From NCBI RefSeq assembly GCF_047663525.1, contig NC_092592.1:21814501-21878500 (forward strand): a stretch of DNA of 64,000 nt, given 5' to 3'. Shown here piece after piece: positions 63,601 through 64,000 of the stretch. The notes beneath the pieces were generated by a model, which had not been told where the DNA came from, did not search any database, and was given only the letters and a program-made list of their open reading frames with translations. Each line of letters begins with the position of its first letter. Within the stretch, counting starts at the first letter, position 1. The translations under genes were made by a program, and so were the position numbers. The DNA is from Anas platyrhynchos (Eukaryota > Chordata > Aves > Anseriformes > Anatidae).

Positions 63601-64000
63601 TGCAAAGCTCCAAACCCAGCACTAGTGCTTTTGCCTACAAGCCTTTCCAGCCTCTCTGTTGTCTTTCCCCCAGACATCAATTCCAAATATATTCATAGTC
63701 TATAATCAAAGGGGATCCCATAAATCTGTTTGCATTACTTTCACTTCAGTTAAAGTGATAGGCGACGTCAAACTGCTGCCAGTTTCTGCCACACTCACTG
63801 ATTTGTCAGACAGATGGGTAATTTAAAGGCCATGCGCCGCATTGTGTCATGAAAAATACGGTTGGGTTGGGAGAGTCTGACAGACAGAGGCTCGGATGAT
63901 CGATGTATGTATTGTGACACTTCCTCACAAAAGATTACCAGTGTTACCCTACAATCTCATACATCAAAGACTTCTGGTGAACACTGGAGCAAATCCTCCT
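60688..64000 (-). other. ANTXRL: probable intron of the ANTXRL-like gene
   Basis: Lies 5' of the last coding exon on the minus strand. I searched for the preceding ANTXR tail exon (conserved Trp/Leu-rich segment) and did not find it. The open frame at 62467-62694 (-) resembles no known protein. No repeats of note. Confidence 0.5.

Noticed and set aside
1-64000. CRISPR arrays, operons, insertion sequences, integrated virus
   Set aside because: The DNA is clearly vertebrate with intron-split genes. No spaced repeat array, retroviral gene set or LTR pair was seen.

Overview
This window is vertebrate nuclear DNA, almost certainly from a bird and probably a galliform such as chicken. Its genes are split by GT-AG introns, the identifiable transposon remnants are CR1-type LINE fragments, other repeats are sparse, and the gene order NPY4R - ANXA8 - ANTXRL is the one I associate with avian chromosome 6 and human 10q11. 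The species call is inference; no prokaryotic or viral features were seen.

Layout. (1) Bases 1-2459: upstream or intronic DNA of NPY4R. (2) 2460-3717: last exon of NPY4R (+ strand), with the whole 377-residue receptor in one uninterrupted frame. (3) About 3.7-30.4 kb: a long intergenic stretch with a CR1 fragment (about 11.2-11.9 kb), two other CR1 3'-end remnants, a 41-base poly-A tract and an isolated CpG-dense patch near 28.7-28.9 kb. (4) 30532-43142: ANXA8 (- strand), complete, twelve coding exons, 326 residues. I assembled every exon from splice sites and reading phase, and all junctions are in phase. (5) About 43.2-55.4 kb: intergenic, with a 15-base minisatellite, a (CA)n/poly-A tract and a second GC-rich patch. 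(6) 55.4-64 kb: the 3' end of an anthrax-toxin-receptor-family gene, most likely ANTXRL (- strand). Only its final coding exon (60457-60687) is recognisable; the rest should lie beyond the right edge.

Functionally the three genes are unrelated: a pancreatic-polypeptide GPCR, a calcium/phospholipid-binding annexin, and a single-pass vWA-type cell-surface receptor. NPY4R and ANXA8 converge tail to tail, and ANXA8 and ANTXRL are head to tail on the minus strand. Human 10q11 carries duplicated copies of NPY4R and ANXA8; here each is seen once, which fits the unduplicated arrangement.

I did not find a previously undescribed system. The most useful second-look items are the isolated CpG patch, the exact 39-base duplication carrying polyadenylation hexamers downstream of ANTXRL, the loss of a usually conserved Tyr in ANXA8 repeat 4, and the unresolved ANXA8 transcription start.
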